64,000 nucleotides of DNA from Acinetobacter cumulans (GCF_003024525.3 NZ_CP035934.2:1612001-1676000); one strand, 5' to 3'; shown: positions 7,953 through 16,905, counted from the first letter of the stretch. Translations and numbers: made by a program. The notes: a model not told the origin generated them from the letters alone.

Positions 7953-9194
7953 ATGTTTGAACTGTCAGCACGTGCACAAGACTATGTAGAAAGAACTAAA
8001 CGTTTTATTAAAGATGAAATTGAGCCTGTTGAAACTGAGTTTTGGGCAGAAGTTCATGAACTGAACCAAGGTGGTGATTGGACCAAATGGCAATGGCCAG
8101 CACAGTTAGAGGTTTTAAAAAATAAAGCCAAAGTTGCAGGTTTATGGAATATGTTTTTACCTTGTCCTGAACTTGGACAAGGTTTATCTGTGCAAGAATA
8201 TGCACATATCGCAGAACTTTCAGGCCGTAGCTTGCTTGCACCTATTGTATTTAACTGTAATGCACCAGACAGTGGCAATATGGAAGTGATTTGGCGCTAT
8301 GGTACAGAAGAACAAAAGCAGCAGTGGTTAACTCCATTGCTTGACGGAAAAATCCGTTCGGTATTTTGTATGACAGAGCCTGCAGTTGCTTCAAGCGATG
8401 CCACTAATATGCAAGCCACGGCTGTCGTTGAAGGCGATGAAATTGTGTTAAATGGCCGTAAATGGTGGTCTTCAGGTTTAGGTGATCCAAATGCCAAAAT
8501 CATTATCTTTATGGCGCATACACCAGATGAAAGTAAAGATCGTCATCATCAGCATTCTATGGTTTTAGTTCCAATTGATACGGCGGGTGTAAAAATTGAA
8601 CGTATGTTACCTGTATTAGGTGACTACGATGCTCCACATGGGCATGGTGAAATTAGCTTCACAAATGTGCGTGTACCTGTAGCAAACTTTATTGGTGGTG
8701 CAGGTCAAGGTTTTGAAATTGCACAAGGTCGTTTAGGTCCTGGCCGTATTCATCACTGTATGCGTTGTATTGGTGCTGCCGAAAAATCATTAGAATTGAT
8801 GATTGACCGAGGTATGAGTCGAACTGCTTTTGGTAAAGAAATTTTAAAGCTGGGTGGTAATTTAGAACGTGTAGCAGAAGCCCGTGTTGCGATTGATCAA
8901 GCGCGTTTGCTGACTCTATATGCTGCATATAAAATGGATACGATGGGTAACATGGCAGCCCTAACTGAAATTTCTGCAATTAAAGTAGTTGCACCAAGTG
9001 TATTGGAAAAAGTAGTCGATATGGCCATGCAAATTCACGGTGGTGCTGGCGTTTCACGTGATACACCACTTACAGGTTTCTTTGCACAAGCACGTTCACT
9101 GCGTTTGGCCGATGGTCCAGATGAAGTGCATAAAGGCATGATTGCAAAATTAGAATTGGCTAAACGTGGTTATAGTAGCCGTCGTAAAAAATAA
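7953..9194 (+). CDS. Acyl-CoA dehydrogenase (ACAD10/11- or LvaC-like)
   Basis: 413 residues of the FAD-dependent acyl-CoA dehydrogenase fold. Visible motifs: FCMTEPAVASSDATNMQ (FAD/substrate loop), GRKWWSSGLGDPNAK, and the C-terminal QIHGGAGVSRDTPL with YSSRRKK-like tail. The WWSSG segment and length are typical of the ACAD11-like branch, which is often next to an APH-type phosphotransferase, as here (9304). In P. putida levulinate use, and for mammalian ACAD10/11, such a pair handles hydroxyacyl-CoA esters. It is the first gene of a four-gene operon divergent from a LysR regulator. GGGA lies 10 bases before the ATG; an overlapping out-of-frame ATG is at 7947. Confidence 0.85.
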   Translation: MFELSARAQDYVERTKRFIKDEIEPVETEFWAEVHELNQGGDWTKWQWPAQLEVLKNKAKVAGLWNMFLPCPELGQGLSVQEYAHIAELSGRSLLAPIVFNCNAPDSGNMEVIWRYGTEEQKQQWLTPLLDGKIRSVFCMTEPAVASSDATNMQATAVVEGDEIVLNGRKWWSSGLGDPNAKIIIFMAHTPDESKDRHHQHSMVLVPIDTAGVKIERMLPVLGDYDAPHGHGEISFTNVRVPVANFIGGAGQGFEIAQGRLGPGRIHHCMRCIGAAEKSLELMIDRGMSRTAFGKEILKLGGNLERVAEARVAIDQARLLTLYAAYKMDTMGNMAALTEISAIKVVAPSVLEKVVDMAMQIHGGAGVSRDTPLTGFFAQARSLRLADGPDEVHKGMIAKLELAKRGYSSRRKK

Positions 9195-9214
9195 TCAAAT
9201 TTGTATGCAACAAA

Positions 9215-9244
9215 TAGCATGGCAGCCTCGTGTTGACCATGCTA
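9215..9244 (+). other. Intergenic hairpin in the acyl-CoA operon
   Basis: TAGCATGG (9215-9222) pairs with CCATGCTA (9237-9244) around a 14-base loop, in the 109-base gap between the dehydrogenase and phosphotransferase genes. No T-run follows, so it may affect mRNA processing or partial termination rather than end transcription. Confidence 0.4.
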
Positions 9245-9303
9245 TAAACAGTTCTAAAATAAATTTTTAGCTTGTAATAGATTCAAAATTAGGAAGAAAA
9301 ATC

Positions 9304-10425
9304 ATGTCAGTGATTGATGTAGGTGGTTCGGTTCGCGAGGGAGAAGAGCTGGATGTACGTGCCGTAGGCAATTGGCTGATTGAGCATGGTGCAGAAATTT
9401 CTGGTCCAGTTGAAGTTACTCAATATTCGGGTGGTGCTTCAAATTGGACCTATCGTTTAAAGTATAGTAATGAAGATTTAATTTTACGCCGTCCTCCAAA
9501 GGGAACCAAAGCCAAGTCTGCACATGACATGGCGCGTGAATATCATGTACAAAGAGCCTTATCTGAGTTTTATCCTGTACTCCCTGAAATGGTTGCGCTT
9601 TGTCAGGATGAATCAGTCATTGGTTGTGACTTCTATGTGATGAAGCGCGTAGAAGGGATTATTCCACGTGCAAATTTACCCAAAGAATTAAACTTTGATG
9701 AAAGCCAAGTTCGGGAATTATGCATTAATGTGATTGATAAACTCATTGAGCTACATCAAGTGCCTTATCAAGGCACAGATTTAGAAAAAATAGGCAAGGG
9801 CGACGGATACTGTCGTCGGCAAGTTGAAGGTTGGGATGCGCGCTATGAAAAAGCCAAAACCTTAAATGTTCCTTCTTTTAAATACGTCCGTAATTGGCTT
9901 AAAGACAATATTCCAGCTGACTCTAAAACTTGTGTGATTCATAACGACTGGCGTTTTGATAATGTGATTTTAGATCCAAATAATCCTACCCAAGTGATTG
10001 GAGTATTAGATTGGGAAATGGCAACACTTGGTGATCCATTGATGGACTTGGGTTCAGCATTGGCATATTGGGTTGAAAATGGCGATAACGCGATTTTTAA
10101 AGCGACACGCCGTCAACCGACAAATCTTAAAGGAATGTTTAGCCGTAAAGAAGTTGTTGAATATTATTTAGAAAAAACTGGGCTAAAAACAGACAATTGG
10201 ACCTTTTATGAAGTGTTCGGTATTTTCCGTTTGGCTGTGATTGCACAGCAAATTTATTACCGTTACTACCATAAACAGACCAATAATCCTGCATTTAAAG
10301 ATTTTTGGATTGTGATTCACGCTTTGCATATTCGTGCACTAAAACTCATTGGAGTCCAAAAAATTGAAGCCAATGAAGTCGCGCAAAAGTACATTGAAAA
10401 AATGAAGGAATTTTTAGGGAAATGA
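9304..10425 (+). CDS. APH-family phosphotransferase, ACAD10/11 N-domain / LvaA-like
   Basis: 373 residues with the aminoglycoside phosphotransferase/choline kinase fold. The catalytic loop HNDWRFDN is at ~213-220 and the metal-binding segment LDWEMATLGDPLMDLG starts near 233. The early ILRRPPKGTKAKSAHDMAREY contains the nucleotide-side lysine and the helix-C glutamate. It is not an antibiotic-resistance enzyme by context. The gene follows an ACAD11-like dehydrogenase and overlaps the phosphatase-fold gene by 4 bases (ATGA). Homologues phosphorylate the hydroxyl of 4-hydroxyacyl-CoA, and the partner dehydrogenase removes the phosphate. That role is inferred. Confidence 0.85.
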   Translation: MSVIDVGGSVREGEELDVRAVGNWLIEHGAEISGPVEVTQYSGGASNWTYRLKYSNEDLILRRPPKGTKAKSAHDMAREYHVQRALSEFYPVLPEMVALCQDESVIGCDFYVMKRVEGIIPRANLPKELNFDESQVRELCINVIDKLIELHQVPYQGTDLEKIGKGDGYCRRQVEGWDARYEKAKTLNVPSFKYVRNWLKDNIPADSKTCVIHNDWRFDNVILDPNNPTQVIGVLDWEMATLGDPLMDLGSALAYWVENGDNAIFKATRRQPTNLKGMFSRKEVVEYYLEKTGLKTDNWTFYEVFGIFRLAVIAQQIYYRYYHKQTNNPAFKDFWIVIHALHIRALKLIGVQKIEANEVAQKYIEKMKEFLGK

Positions 10426-11120
10426 CCACGCTTTATTTAATCCGTCATGGGCAAGCCTCTTTTGGTGCTGAAAGCTATGACAAGCTTTCTCCTAATGGCG
10501 AGCAACAAGCTATTGTACTTGGGCATTATTTTAATGACATTTTAAAAGAAGCACCGCAAGTTATTGCAGGCTCAATGCAACGTCATCAGCAAACTGCACA
10601 ACTTTGTTTAGATGAATGTTTCCCTGAAAGTGACATCATTACGGATTCATCGTGGAATGAATTTAATCATCAGCAAGTATTTGCACAGTATGAGCCACGA
10701 TTTAATCAACCGCATTTATTAAAAGAAGATGTTTCTAAGCATGAAAACCCGCGTGCTTATTTATCTAAAATATTTGAAGGCGCCATTGATCGTTGGACAG
10801 GCGGTGAATTTCATCATGAATATGATGAATCTTGGCCACAATTTAAAAATCGCGTCGAAACAGCTTTAGAAAACTTGTGCAATCAATTGGCTGAAACCAA
10901 ACCGCGCTATGCAGTTGTTTTTACATCTGGAGGGGTAATTTCAGTCGCCGTCGGCAAAATTTTAGGGCTGAGTCCAGAAAAAACATTTGCACTCAATTGG
11001 GCCATTGCCAACACCAGTATAACGACGCTGCGTTTGGTTGGAAATGAACCGCAATTACTCAGTTTAAATGAACATCATTTTATAAAAACAGTTGATCCCA
11101 ACTTATTGACTTGGATCTAA
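10422..11120 (+). CDS. Histidine phosphatase family protein
   Basis: 232 residues of the phosphoglycerate mutase-like fold. The phosphohistidine motif is LIRHGQASFG at residues ~6-15, and the second histidine region is near VVFTSGGVISVAVG, where the usual GH is replaced by SGG. It shares ATGA with the preceding phosphotransferase stop, so translation is coupled. The family removes phosphate from small molecules. In this operon it could recycle a phosphorylated hydroxyacid or its CoA ester. The replaced second motif means activity should not be assumed. Confidence 0.8.
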   Translation: MTTLYLIRHGQASFGAESYDKLSPNGEQQAIVLGHYFNDILKEAPQVIAGSMQRHQQTAQLCLDECFPESDIITDSSWNEFNHQQVFAQYEPRFNQPHLLKEDVSKHENPRAYLSKIFEGAIDRWTGGEFHHEYDESWPQFKNRVETALENLCNQLAETKPRYAVVFTSGGVISVAVGKILGLSPEKTFALNWAIANTSITTLRLVGNEPQLLSLNEHHFIKTVDPNLLTWI

Positions 11121-11139
11121 ATTAAGCAAAGGAACTATC

Positions 11140-11883
11140 ATGGCGAAAACAATTTTAATTACAGGTGCAAGCTCAGGGATTGGTGCTGGTATGGCACGCG
11201 AGTTTGCACAAAAAGGCTATAACTTAGCTATTTGTGCACGTCGTTTAGAGCGTCTTGAAACGCTCAAACAAGAATTGGAAAGCCAATATGGCATCAAAGT
11301 GATTGCAAAAACACTCGATGTCACAAATTACGACCAAGTTTTTGAAGTATTTCGTGCCTTTAAAGCCGATTTTGGCACTATTGACCGTGTCATTGTCAAT
11401 GCAGGCGTTGGGGAAGGCCGTCGAATTGGTAAAGGAAATTTTGAAGTCAACCGTGCAACAGTAGAAACCAATTTTATTTCTGCATTAGCCCAGTGTGAAG
11501 CTGCCGTTGAAATTTTCCGTGCGCAAAATTCAGGGCATTTAGTTGTTATATCTTCAATGAGCGCTATGCGCGGCATGCCTAAACATTTAACCGCATACGG
11601 CGCAAGTAAGGCAGGTGTGGCTGCTTTGGCTGAAGGTATTCGTGCAGAGTTGATTGATACACCAATTAAAGTAACCACTATTTTCCCTGGTTATATTCGT
11701 ACTGAAATTAATGAAGGTGCGAAAAAGTTACCCTTTGAAGTTGATGAAAAAACCGGTTCACGCTTATTAGCTGCTGAAATTGAAAAAGCGCCAGTTAAAG
11801 CTTATGTACCAAAATGGCCTTGGCTACCATTAGGTTTAGCAATGAAAGTTTTGCCACTGAAAATTGTGAACAAGCTAGGCTAA
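11140..11883 (+). CDS. SDR family oxidoreductase
   Basis: 247 residues. The cofactor motif TGASSGIG is at 7-14 and NAGVG follows at ~88. The catalytic Ser-Tyr-Lys is present as ISSMSAM...YGASKAG. An Arg pair after the first strand (CARRLERL) suggests NADP preference. It is last in the operon with AAGGA 8 bases upstream, and is followed by a strong terminator. It could oxidise or reduce a hydroxyl/keto group of the acyl intermediate handled by the upstream enzymes. The exact substrate is unknown. Confidence 0.85.
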   Translation: MAKTILITGASSGIGAGMAREFAQKGYNLAICARRLERLETLKQELESQYGIKVIAKTLDVTNYDQVFEVFRAFKADFGTIDRVIVNAGVGEGRRIGKGNFEVNRATVETNFISALAQCEAAVEIFRAQNSGHLVVISSMSAMRGMPKHLTAYGASKAGVAALAEGIRAELIDTPIKVTTIFPGYIRTEINEGAKKLPFEVDEKTGSRLLAAEIEKAPVKAYVPKWPWLPLGLAMKVLPLKIVNKLG

Positions 11884-11906
11884 GCGTTCACAATAAATTT
11901 CAGAAT

Positions 11907-11934
11907 AAAAAGCACCTTTAGAGGTGCTTTTTTT
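11907..11934 (+). terminator. Rho-independent terminator
   Basis: AGCACCT (11911-11917) pairs with AGGTGCT (11922-11928) followed by seven or more T. Ends the acyl-CoA dehydrogenase operon. Confidence 0.85.
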
Positions 11935-12070
11935 ATCTATTCATCAATAATCTAAATAACTGACACAAGTGTAAAATTCAAATGAATGGCACAAACACAA
12001 GATTCGGATTTTTTCTTCATGCAGAATATGTTGTTATACCAATATGAGGCGAGACGAAGAGATCAACTTT

Positions 12071-12925
12071 ATGAATCATGAATATGAAACTGCACAAATA
12101 GATCAATATGATCGTATTGCAGATGCAATTCGCTATATTCATCAACATTTTCAAGAGCAACCCAGTTTAGAACAGATTGCTTCTGCGGTGCACGTGAGTC
12201 CTATTCATTTTCAAAAACAATTTAAACATTGGGTGGGAGTCAGCCCGAAAAAATTTTTGCAATATATTAGTGTAGAACACGCCAAAAGCGTCTTAAAAAA
12301 TTACTCTCTTACAGAAACTGTGTATGACACGGGATTATCTAGCCCTAGTCGTTTACATGACTTATTTATTCAAATTGAAGGGATGACGCCTGCTGAGTAC
12401 AAAAAACAGGCCCAAAATTTAGTCATTCACTATCAATTTTCTGCCACACCATTTGGTGAAGTGCTCATCGCATCGACACACAAAGGTGTGTGCTGGATGG
12501 CATTTGAGTCGGATCAAAATTTGGCAGTCTCAAATCTTCAGCAATCTTTTCCGAAGGCCACCTTTCTTGCGCAGTCTGATCAGTTTCAACGTGATGCTTT
12601 GGCCATATTTGCAAAAGATCAGAGTTTGGCGCAAATTAAACTGCATTTAAAAGGTACGCCATTTCAGCTTAAAGTTTGGGCGAGTTTGCTTAAAATTCCG
12701 ATGGGGCACTTAAGCACCTATGGTGATATTGCGCAACAGATTCAACAACCAACAGCCAGTCGCGCAGTAGGTACAGCAATTGGACGCAATCCAATTGCGT
12801 TTTTAATTCCATGTCATCGGGTTATTCGTGCGACAGGAGTGATTGGGGAATACCGATGGGGCGCACCACGTAAAACTGCAATCATTGGTTGGGAAGGGGT
12901 TAAAACCCATGAAAAATCTGAATGA
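12071..12925 (+). CDS. AraC-type HTH / O6-methylguanine-DNA methyltransferase fusion
   Basis: About 284 residues from ATG 12071. An AraC helix-turn-helix pair occupies ~10-110 (SLEQIASAVHVSPIHFQKQF, then ETVYDTGLSSPSRLHDLF). A methyltransferase domain follows, with IPCHRVI; the alkyl-accepting Cys is ~248. It removes alkyl groups from O6-alkylguanine by suicidal transfer. Compared with E. coli Ada it lacks the N-terminal zinc/Cys methylphosphotriester sensor, so how it senses methylation damage is unclear. I prefer ATG 12071 because GAAGAG precedes it; ATG 12044 would add nine residues but has no visible ribosome-binding site. It overlaps alkB by 17 bases. Confidence 0.88.
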   Translation: MNHEYETAQIDQYDRIADAIRYIHQHFQEQPSLEQIASAVHVSPIHFQKQFKHWVGVSPKKFLQYISVEHAKSVLKNYSLTETVYDTGLSSPSRLHDLFIQIEGMTPAEYKKQAQNLVIHYQFSATPFGEVLIASTHKGVCWMAFESDQNLAVSNLQQSFPKATFLAQSDQFQRDALAIFAKDQSLAQIKLHLKGTPFQLKVWASLLKIPMGHLSTYGDIAQQIQQPTASRAVGTAIGRNPIAFLIPCHRVIRATGVIGEYRWGAPRKTAIIGWEGVKTHEKSE

Positions 12926-13586
12926 AAACTTACATCCTACCAGTCAAGCAGAATTTGATTTTGACTCAAATTTAGCACCTATACAGCCCAATAATTTATT
13001 ACCTTATGATGGTTGTGTTGAGTATCTCGGTAAAATTTTGACGCCTAAATGTGCAGATGAATATTTTAATCAATTATTCGAAGACATTTGTTGGCAACAT
13101 GACCAAGCCATGATTTTTGGCCGATGCATACAGACTAAACGTAAAGTCGCTTGGTATGGTAATCAGCAATATTCTTATACCTATTCAGGTATTGAGAAAA
13201 AAGCCATGTTGTGGACGCCTGTTCTTTTAGAGCTCAAGGCAATTGTAGAAGCGCAGTGTGCTGAACAGTTTAATTCATGTTTATTAAATTTATATCATGA
13301 TGGTAGTGAAGGTATGGCGTGGCATAGTGATGGTGAAAAAGATTTAAAACCGCAGGGAACTATAGCATCACTCAGCCTTGGTGCATCTCGTCGCTTTTTG
13401 TTTAAACACAAAGTCAGCCATGAAAAAATTGAAATTCAATTAATGCATGGCAGTTTGCTTTTAATGAAAGGTTGTACACAAAGTCATTGGCTCCATCATT
13501 TACCCACGACTAAACGTAATTTAGGTGCAAGGATTAATTTCACTTTTCGAAATATTATGAAAAATGTGCCATCACAATTTAAATAA
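12909..13586 (+). CDS. alkB: AlkB family alpha-ketoglutarate-dependent DNA dealkylase
   Basis: 225 residues from ATG 12909. The Fe(II)-binding HxD is WHSDGEKDL (His139, Asp141). The distal His lies in SHWLHHLP, and the 2-oxoglutarate-binding Arg pair is in GARINFTFR. The substrate-lid segment AWYGNQQYSYTYSG is typical of AlkB/ALKBH2-3-like proteins. It oxidatively removes methyl groups from 1-methyladenine and 3-methylcytosine. Overlap with the AraC-methyltransferase gene indicates one alkylation-repair operon. An in-frame upstream ATG at 12843 lies deep in the neighbour and is unlikely. Confidence 0.9.
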   Translation: MKNLNENLHPTSQAEFDFDSNLAPIQPNNLLPYDGCVEYLGKILTPKCADEYFNQLFEDICWQHDQAMIFGRCIQTKRKVAWYGNQQYSYTYSGIEKKAMLWTPVLLELKAIVEAQCAEQFNSCLLNLYHDGSEGMAWHSDGEKDLKPQGTIASLSLGASRRFLFKHKVSHEKIEIQLMHGSLLLMKGCTQSHWLHHLPTTKRNLGARINFTFRNIMKNVPSQFK

Positions 13587-13760
13587 GTTTATTTTATTGG
13601 TATCTCAAAGAAGTATGATTAAAAGAGTAAATGACAGAAAAACACCCGAAATTACTAGAAACTAAATGCTGAGTTTTATTTGCTTTGGCTGTATAAATAG
13701 GCACTTATGTCATAATAGATCACAAAACTTACCCCCATCACTTTGATATAGGCCTTTATT

Positions 13761-14471
13761 ATGTTTCTACGCGTAGCGACTTTAGCTTTGCTCCCAGCAA
13801 TTGTAGTACAAGGGCTAAGTGTTAAAAAAAATACACCCCGCTTACCCGAAGCAACAGGCGATCGCCAAGGGCAGCAAGGTTCAGGCCCTATATTGTCACT
13901 ATTAATTGTTGGTGATTCTGCGGCTGCAGGTGTAGGCGTAGAAACACAGCAGGATGCCTTATTGGGTGCCATTTTACAAAAATTGGATAAACATTTTACT
14001 GTGCATTGGTGTTTACAGGCTAAATCTGGCGATAGCAGCACTAAAATTATGCAAAATATAAATACTTTGCCAAGTGCTCCTTACGATGTCGTAATTACAT
14101 CTGTTGGCGTAAATGATGTTACTCAATTCATGGGTGCAAAAAATTGGATTGCCAAACAAAAACAACTTTATACATTAATTGAATCAAAATTTAGCCCCAA
14201 ATTAGTGGTCGCAACAGGCGTACCACCGATGAATGAGTTTCCGGCACTTCCCAATCCATTAGGCTGGTTGTTTGGTCAATATGCAGCTCAAATGAATCAA
14301 AAGTTAAGAGCTTTCGTTAAACTGCACTCGAATATGCAGTTAATTGAATATGATTTGGCGCAATATAAAATGCTCAATTTGAATATGGCTGAAGATGGCT
14401 TTCACCCCAGCAAAGAGGTCTACCAGATTTGGGGTTCCCAAGTTGCAGAAAAAATTCGTCAAGCGCTTTAA
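13761..14471 (+). CDS. SGNH/GDSL-family hydrolase
   Basis: 236 residues. The N-terminus (MFLRVATLALLPAIVVQGLS) is a signal peptide or anchor. SGNH blocks: block I VGDSAAAGVGV (nucleophile Ser), block II KSGDSS, block III VGVNDVT (Asn), block V DGFHPS (Asp/His). It is an esterase or lipase acting in the periplasm or at the membrane. Single gene with its own promoter region; a further gene starts 34 bases after the stop without an obvious terminator, so readthrough is likely. Substrate unknown. Confidence 0.88.
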   Translation: MFLRVATLALLPAIVVQGLSVKKNTPRLPEATGDRQGQQGSGPILSLLIVGDSAAAGVGVETQQDALLGAILQKLDKHFTVHWCLQAKSGDSSTKIMQNINTLPSAPYDVVITSVGVNDVTQFMGAKNWIAKQKQLYTLIESKFSPKLVVATGVPPMNEFPALPNPLGWLFGQYAAQMNQKLRAFVKLHSNMQLIEYDLAQYKMLNLNMAEDGFHPSKEVYQIWGSQVAEKIRQAL

Positions 14472-14504
14472 TATAAACTTCTTATTTATGTATTTATCTC
14501 ACCT

Positions 14505-15101
14505 ATGTCTGATTCTGAACCTTGTATAGAAACGCATCCGCTTGAACCTTTTTTGCCAAAAAATGCAAAATTGTTGATGCTTGGTAGTTTTCCGCCACCA
14601 AAAAACCGCTGGAAAATGGACTTTTATTACCCAAACTTCCAAAACGATATGTGGAAGATATTTGGCTTATGTTTTTTTCAGGACAAAAACTATTTTTTGA
14701 ATGTTGAAAATAAAACATTTCAAGAACAAAAAATCCGAGATTTTTTAACTGAAACAGGGATTGGTATTTTTGATACGGCATATCAAGTGATCCGATTAAA
14801 AGGCAATGCATCTGATAAATTTCTGCAAATCTATCAAACATCTGATATTAAAAATATGTTGGAACAGATGCCTCATTGCCAAAGCATTATGACTACGGGT
14901 GATAAAGCAACAGATACATTAATGCTCTCTATGCCTGCAGGGACTAAAAAACCGCAAATTGGCCAAGCGATTGATACTTTTTTTGCAGATCGGCCTATTA
15001 GATTATATAGAATGCCATCTTCCTCCAGAGCATATCCACTAGCGCTAGAAAAGAAGGCAAAAGCATATAACCAGCTTTTTAAAGAGATTGGTTTTATATA
15101 A
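14505..15101 (+). CDS. Uracil-DNA glycosylase family protein
   Basis: 198 residues of the UDG superfamily. The N-terminal LLMLGSFPPPKNRWKMDFYYPN corresponds to the motif A region (G-x-x-P type) with the aromatic residues of the base pocket. The C-terminal YRMPSSSRAYP matches the motif B region that enters the DNA minor groove. The middle MTTGDKATD echoes the strand before motif B. It resembles mismatch-specific or family-4/6-like members rather than classical Ung. It is expected to excise a damaged or deaminated base. Transcribed with the SGNH gene (34-base gap). Confidence 0.75.
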   Translation: MSDSEPCIETHPLEPFLPKNAKLLMLGSFPPPKNRWKMDFYYPNFQNDMWKIFGLCFFQDKNYFLNVENKTFQEQKIRDFLTETGIGIFDTAYQVIRLKGNASDKFLQIYQTSDIKNMLEQMPHCQSIMTTGDKATDTLMLSMPAGTKKPQIGQAIDTFFADRPIRLYRMPSSSRAYPLALEKKAKAYNQLFKEIGFI

Positions 15102-15184
15102 TCTTTTATCAACTAAAGTAACTATTGGAAATAAACAAACTATTAGTAAGTTTTGGGTGCGTACAGATCTAAATGGAATGATGT

Positions 15185-15664
15185 TCAGGGCATCATTTGG
15201 GGATATTCAACCCATTTATGGGCATGGACTTGAAAATCACGTACTTGGTTAAAGTCATTCCAAATTAATTTACTGCCTTTCGTCCACTTCAGCATGCGGA
15301 TACGCTGCTGTACCAAATGTAATTCTTCAGTCGTTGCAGGCCTTTTTTCACCAATAGTCACGTATAAACGTACACCTGGATAATCTAAAAATTGCCCCTT
15401 CAGCAAAGAACTTAACCAAAATAATTTGCTGCTATTAATTGCTTGGATGCAGACTTTGGGATTCACTGCTAAGTTTTGACCTAAGCTTTCAGCATAGCTA
15501 TCGAAGAAAAAGCCTGAAAATTCTGTTTCATGCAAAAAAAGCGTACCGATAGGGGTAATATTCGGTTGCATAGCTACATCAACACTTGCAATTGAACAAT
15601 GCATGGCTGCACGTTGAGCATTTGAAAAAACCGTTCTTATTTTTTGCCAAGTTTGTGGATTCAT
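15185..15664 (-). CDS. Pyridoxamine 5'-phosphate oxidase family protein
   Basis: 159 residues with the split-barrel FMN-binding fold. The segments CSIASVDVAMQPNITPIGTLFL, FFFDSYAESLGQNLAVNPKVCI and LKGQFLDYPGVRLYVTIGEK follow the strand order of PNPOx-like proteins. Members bind FMN, heme or F420 and often act as general stress proteins; I cannot name a substrate. It is convergent with the UDG-family gene and ends 84 bases from it. Confidence 0.75.
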   Translation of the reverse strand: MNPQTWQKIRTVFSNAQRAAMHCSIASVDVAMQPNITPIGTLFLHETEFSGFFFDSYAESLGQNLAVNPKVCIQAINSSKLFWLSSLLKGQFLDYPGVRLYVTIGEKRPATTEELHLVQQRIRMLKWTKGSKLIWNDFNQVRDFQVHAHKWVEYPQMMP

Positions 15665-15833
15665 TCTATTTCCTTTTTATTATTTAGATTTTTTTTCTTT
15701 TGTTTGGAGTTGCAAACGCTATTTGCCTATGCGCTTAACTGTATCAAATTTTTAAGAAAAATTTTGACTGAACAATAGAAATGTATTGGTCAGTCATCCC
15801 GTTGTTTTTGAGTAAAACATAGCGTGTGATTTT

Positions 15834-16724
15834 TTATGCGTACTTTTTGGCCATTACCACACAGCTGACCACAGCTAGAGATACCGTAATCATGAGCAGG
15901 CTAATTTGCTCATTTAATAGTACGGCGCAAAGCATCAGGCCGATAAAAGGTTGAATCAGCTGAATTTGGCCAATTTTGGCAATACCACCTAACGCTAAAC
16001 CCTTGTACCAAAAGAAAAATCCAATCAGCATGCTAAAAATAGAAACATAGGCCAAGCCTATATAGGCAGATGCTGGTATCTGTTGAAAATTATGAGGCCA
16101 ATACACAAAAAACATTGGAAGCATAAGGGGTAAGGCGATAATGAGCGCCCAGCAAATCACTTGCCATCCGCCTAAAGTCCGAGACAGCACACCACCTTCT
16201 GCATAACCCAAACCGCAAAGCAGTACGGCAATAATCATATAGAGATCGCTGAGTGTCAGACCATGCATGCCAGACTGTTGTAGCATAAAGAAAATCACCA
16301 AAGCGCTACCAGCGCCTGCATAGAGCCAAAAGGTCAACTGCGGTATTTCTTTTGCACGAAGTACAGCAAAAAATGCAGTTGCTAAGGGCAGTAAAGCCAC
16401 AAAAATGAGTGAATTGGCTGCTGTTTGAGTTTGCAAAGCAAGCGCAGTAAATAGCGGAAAACCAATGACGACACCAATCGATACAATGCACAAAGATTTA
16501 ATTTGCTGGGTAGATGGTTTGGGCTGTTTAAGCACATACAATAAAATAAATGCCAGAAGTGCAGCGATGCAAGCACGTGCACCGGTCAGAAATTCAGGGC
16601 TGAAACCTTGTACAGCAACACGTGTTGCCGGCATTGAGCCTGCAAAAATAGCGACACCAATGAAGCCATGTAGCCAGCCTGTTTGAATGTTTTGAATCCT
16701 GAAGTTCATTTTCGCTCTTTTCAT
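15834..16724 (-). CDS. EamA/DMT family transporter
   Basis: 296 residues, ten predicted membrane helices made of two EamA repeats. Conserved features include FAGSMPATRVAVQGFSPEFLTGARA in the first repeat and AYVSIFSMLIGFFFWYKGLALGG in the second. It is an inner-membrane exporter of metabolites or amino acids. It is divergent from a MocR-type regulator (16906), a very common genomic pairing, and the 181-base gap carries direct repeats. The MocR protein is therefore its likely regulator. Confidence 0.88.
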   Translation of the reverse strand: MKRAKMNFRIQNIQTGWLHGFIGVAIFAGSMPATRVAVQGFSPEFLTGARACIAALLAFILLYVLKQPKPSTQQIKSLCIVSIGVVIGFPLFTALALQTQTAANSLIFVALLPLATAFFAVLRAKEIPQLTFWLYAGAGSALVIFFMLQQSGMHGLTLSDLYMIIAVLLCGLGYAEGGVLSRTLGGWQVICWALIIALPLMLPMFFVYWPHNFQQIPASAYIGLAYVSIFSMLIGFFFWYKGLALGGIAKIGQIQLIQPFIGLMLCAVLLNEQISLLMITVSLAVVSCVVMAKKYA

Positions 16725-16788
16725 CTTTTAGTTAAGTAAGTGAGTAAAATGTAAATCATGGCATGACGATAAAACACATACAGTCCAG

Positions 16789-16832
16789 TACAATTTTAAA
16801 TAACTGTTATGCTAAAAATACCCATACAATTT
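16789..16832. promoter_or_regulatory. Direct repeats, candidate MocR operator
   Basis: TACAATTT occurs at 16789-16796 and 16825-16832, same orientation, 36 bases apart, in the EamA/MocR divergent gap. MocR/PdxR-type regulators typically bind direct repeats. Assignment is inferred from position and symmetry. Confidence 0.4.
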
Positions 16833-16905
16833 GCATTGAAGCGCATATTTTTATAATTTTAGCGCATTGGTGAGTATTGAAAAAATTGAATATTGGGCAT
16901 GCAGC

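Noticed and set aside
9304..10425. Aminoglycoside resistance gene
   Set aside because: Although of the APH fold, length and neighbours fit the ACAD-linked metabolic branch; no resistance-gene context.
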